A DNA stretch of 61,039 nucleotides. Source: DASQUK01 sp046723645 (GTDB lineage Bacteria > Actinomycetota > Acidimicrobiia > Acidimicrobiales > VFJN01). The translations under genes and the position numbers were made by a program. How positions within the stretch are numbered: position 1 is the first letter of the stretch; each line of letters opens with the position of its first letter. Where the stretch lies: assembly GCA_046723645.1 (NCBI GenBank), contig JBKOUY010000128.1, positions 1 through 61,039 on the forward strand. Reading direction: 5' to 3'. Below the pieces are notes generated by a model. The model was given only the letters and a program-made list of their open reading frames with translations, was not told the origin of the DNA and searched no databases. Positions 59,259-61,039 of this stretch are shown here, piece by piece.

Positions 59259-60463
59259 GCCGCCACCGCGTTGGTCGGCCACCAGCGGTCCTCGGCGTCG
59301 GAGAACAGGTCCCGGAGCCCGGGGGCCACCTTCTCCCCGAAGAGCTTGGAGTTGTGGCGGGTGAGCTCGTCGTTCATGTTGCCGAACTGGAGCATCGTAA
59401 GCAGGTGGCCGCAGTTGAACGTCCGGGCCACGTCCTCCAGCGTCTCCCGCACGGTGTCGGGGCTGCCGACGACGACGTAGCCCTTCTCGACCATCTCGTC
59501 CCAGGTGAGGTCGTGCTTCGCCTGCTTGGAGCGGACCACCGCCCGGACCTGCGACTTGTAGCGCGCCCGGGCCGACGCCTCGGTGACGTAGCCCGGCGGG
59601 TCGGCGTAGCCGGGGTACACGTGCAGCGAGCGGTTGAAGAAGTACTCGGCCGGCTCCTTGTACAGCCGGTAGGCCTCCTGGTCGGTGTCGGCGACGCCGA
59701 TGAACTGGAGGAACGCCAGGCGGTAGGGGTTGGGGTCCTTGCCGTTCTCCTCGACACGCCGCCAGTAGCCGCCCACGGTCTCCTTCGCCATCAGGTGGCC
59801 GTAGTACGACAGCGCGGCGTAGACGTAGTCGCGCGTGGAGCAGTAGTCCCAGGTCTCGACCGATCCACCGCCCGGGATCCAGATCGGGGGATGGGGTCGC
59901 TGCAGCGGGCGGGGCAGCGCGTTCACGTAGCGCATCTGCGTGAACCGGCCGTTGAAGGCGAACGGCTCGGTCGCGGTCCACGCCTTGAGCACCAGCTCGA
60001 TGCCCTCGTGGTACTTCCGGCGCAGGATGCCGGGGTTCACGCTGTAGGCGTAGGCGGTGTCCATCGACGTGCCGACGGGCAAGCCGCTGATGAGCCGGCC
60101 GTGGGAGAGGAGGTCGACCATCGCCATCTCCTCGGCCACCCGGACCGGCGGATTGTAGAGGGCGACGGAGTTGCCGAGGACGGTGATGGCGACCCGGGAC
60201 GTGCGTGTGGCCAGGATCGATGCGATCACGTTCGGCGAGGGCATCAGGCCATAGCCGTTGCCGTGGTGCTCGTTCACGCAGATCCCGTCGAAGCCGCACT
60301 GCTCGGCGTAGACCAGCTGGTCGATGTAGCGCTCGTAGCTGGCCGCGACGACTTCGGGCTCGAAGAGGCCGGGGTCCACGTCGACCCACACGCTGCGGTG
60401 CTTGCGGTTGAAGTCCTCGGGCAGCTCCGGGTACGGCATGAGGTGGAACCAGAGCAGCTTCAT
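59255..60463 (-). CDS. LLM-class flavin-dependent oxidoreductase (module 2)
   Basis: 402 residues. Starts MKLLWFHLMPYPELPEDF; further signatures are CGFDGICVNEHHGNGYGLMP, PVRVAEEMAMVDLLSHGRLI, SGLPVGTSMDTAY and a substrate-side YVNALPRPLQRPHPPIWIPG. The NEHH motif and the YVNALPRPLQRP segment are shared with the module 1 enzyme (RYLNPWPRPLQQP), showing a duplication. The ATG at 60463 is preferred over a GTG-like start at 60514 because the barrel begins at KLLWFHLMPYP. First gene of the minus-strand unit, divergent from the LysR gene. Confidence 0.88.
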   Translation of the reverse strand: MKLLWFHLMPYPELPEDFNRKHRSVWVDVDPGLFEPEVVAASYERYIDQLVYAEQCGFDGICVNEHHGNGYGLMPSPNVIASILATRTSRVAITVLGNSVALYNPPVRVAEEMAMVDLLSHGRLISGLPVGTSMDTAYAYSVNPGILRRKYHEGIELVLKAWTATEPFAFNGRFTQMRYVNALPRPLQRPHPPIWIPGGGSVETWDYCSTRDYVYAALSYYGHLMAKETVGGYWRRVEENGKDPNPYRLAFLQFIGVADTDQEAYRLYKEPAEYFFNRSLHVYPGYADPPGYVTEASARARYKSQVRAVVRSKQAKHDLTWDEMVEKGYVVVGSPDTVRETLEDVARTFNCGHLLTMLQFGNMNDELTRHNSKLFGEKVAPGLRDLFSDAEDRWWPTNAVAA

Positions 60464-60506
60464 GGCTCCACGGTCGCCGAGCGGGGGTGGAAAGTCCACG
60501 TCCGTC

Positions 60507-60527
60507 TGGGACACTGATCATGTCCCA
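60507..60527. promoter_or_regulatory. LysR-type operator in the LLM/LysR divergent region
   Basis: TGGGACA (60507-60513) and TGTCCCA (60521-60527) are perfect inverted arms with a 7-bp spacer, containing the T-N11-A layout expected of LysR boxes. It lies between the divergent LLM and LysR genes in an 82-bp gap and so probably controls both. Confidence 0.6.
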
Positions 60528-60545
60528 ACCGATAATGTTCTGAGA

Positions 60546-61039
60546 GTGGCCCGGGGGGTCGACCTGCGCCGGCTGCGCTACTTCGTGGCGGTGGCCGAGG
60601 AGCTGCACTTCGGGCGGGCGGCCGCCCGGCTCCACATCTCGGCGCCGCCGCTGTCCCAGCGCATCCGGGAGCTCGAGGACGAGCTCGGGCTGCCGCTCTT
60701 CGAGCGCACCAGCCGGAAGGTGGCACTGACCCCGGCCGGCGAGCAGCTGTTGACCGCCGCCCACGATGTCCTGCGCGCCGTGGATCGCTTCGACACCGCC
60801 GCCTCCGGGCTCGCGTCGGTTCCGGCCACCTGGACGGTGGGCTACTGCCACGGCAGCGAGGACGGGATGATGCGGACCCTCCGGTCCTTCCGGGCCGAAC
60901 ACCCCGACACCGTCGTCCGCCCCGACGGTCTGACCTCCCTCCTCATCCTCGACGGCCTGCGCGCCGGGCGGATCGCGGTGGGCATCGTGCGGGGACCGGT
61001 CACCGACCCCGGCCGGCTGGCGTCGGTGCCGCTCGCCCG
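60546..61039 (+). CDS. LysR-family transcriptional regulator, partial
   Basis: The reading frame opens at a GTG at 60546 and runs to the right edge for 164 codons. The N-terminal helix-turn-helix is clear: LRRLRYFVAVAEELHFGRAA, ARLHISAPPLSQRIRELEDE, LGLPLFERTSRKVALTPAGE. The beginning of the effector domain follows (WTVGYCHGSEDG, VVRPDGLTSLL). The C-terminal half is outside the window, so truncation is only apparent. It is divergent from the LLM-hydrolase modules across a LysR-type palindrome and is their likely activator. Confidence 0.9.
   Translation, partial: MARGVDLRRLRYFVAVAEELHFGRAAARLHISAPPLSQRIRELEDELGLPLFERTSRKVALTPAGEQLLTAAHDVLRAVDRFDTAASGLASVPATWTVGYCHGSEDGMMRTLRSFRAEHPDTVVRPDGLTSLLILDGLRAGRIAVGIVRGPVTDPGRLASVPLA

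Overview
The window is about 70% GC, starts many genes with GTG or TTG, packs genes into runs with 1 to 4 bp overlaps, and carries Asp-rich lipoprotein binding proteins, LLM flavin enzymes and IclR/GntR/MarR regulators. This points to a high-GC actinomycete; I would guess Acidimicrobiia, but that is inference because no rRNA or universal marker beyond a partial adenylate kinase is present. I see no tRNA, rRNA, CRISPR array, transposase or phage module. No gene-free stretch exceeds 300 bp.

Positions 1-11700 are a mixed region: a partial adenylate kinase, an AraC regulator with a VOC protein, a cupin, small membrane proteins (one with an exact 60-bp tandem repeat), a GCS2-type carboxylate-amine ligase followed by an M14-type deacylase, and an overlapping three-gene minus-strand run. 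In that run a PhyH-type Fe/2-oxoglutarate oxygenase and an HD-domain oxygenase look like a PhnY/PhnZ (or TmpA/TmpB) phosphonate-cleaving pair, followed by an EEP phosphatase/nuclease. A DUF1353 protein, an MBL hydrolase and a small secreted protein follow.

Positions 11735-33759 are an aromatic-acid catabolic supercluster. PobA makes protocatechuate from 4-hydroxybenzoate. LigAB opens the ring at 4,5, LigC makes the pyrone dicarboxylate, LigI hydrolyses it, LigU tautomerises, LigJ hydrates and LigK cleaves to pyruvate and oxaloacetate. A GntR/FCD regulator sits in the middle. Each of the three divergent promoter regions of the cluster (ligA/ligJ, gntR/ligC, ligU/transporter) carries the same bipartite operator: two 12-bp palindromes with centres 12 bp apart. 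The third site also faces a branched-chain-type ABC transporter operon that continues into boxC, boxB, a benzoate-CoA ligase, an amidohydrolase and another acyl-CoA ligase, so the benzoyl-CoA epoxide route is probably in the same regulon. A MetE-like methyltransferase lies in the ligC-pobA operon.

Positions 33770-41464 (minus strand) hold a second complete ABC transporter, an SDR, an intradiol dioxygenase, a MarR regulator and a winged-helix-like protein. Divergent from it are an unusual fusion of a MetE-like barrel with a SAM methyltransferase and another MetE-like enzyme. Positions 45000-61039 hold assorted oxidoreductases and hydrolases: a quinone-oxidoreductase-like enzyme, a STAS protein, a VOC protein, a PEP-synthase swivelling-domain protein, an MBL hydrolase, an orphan form-II CoxL-type molybdenum hydroxylase large subunit, an IMPase and SDR with an IclR regulator, a HAD hydrolase, and two consecutive LLM monooxygenase plus alpha/beta-hydrolase modules divergent from a truncated LysR gene.

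The most promising leads are the shared bipartite operator, the three zinc-motif MetE-like proteins tied to aromatic catabolism (one fused to a SAM methyltransferase), the oxidative phosphonate pair, and the duplicated LLM/hydrolase modules.
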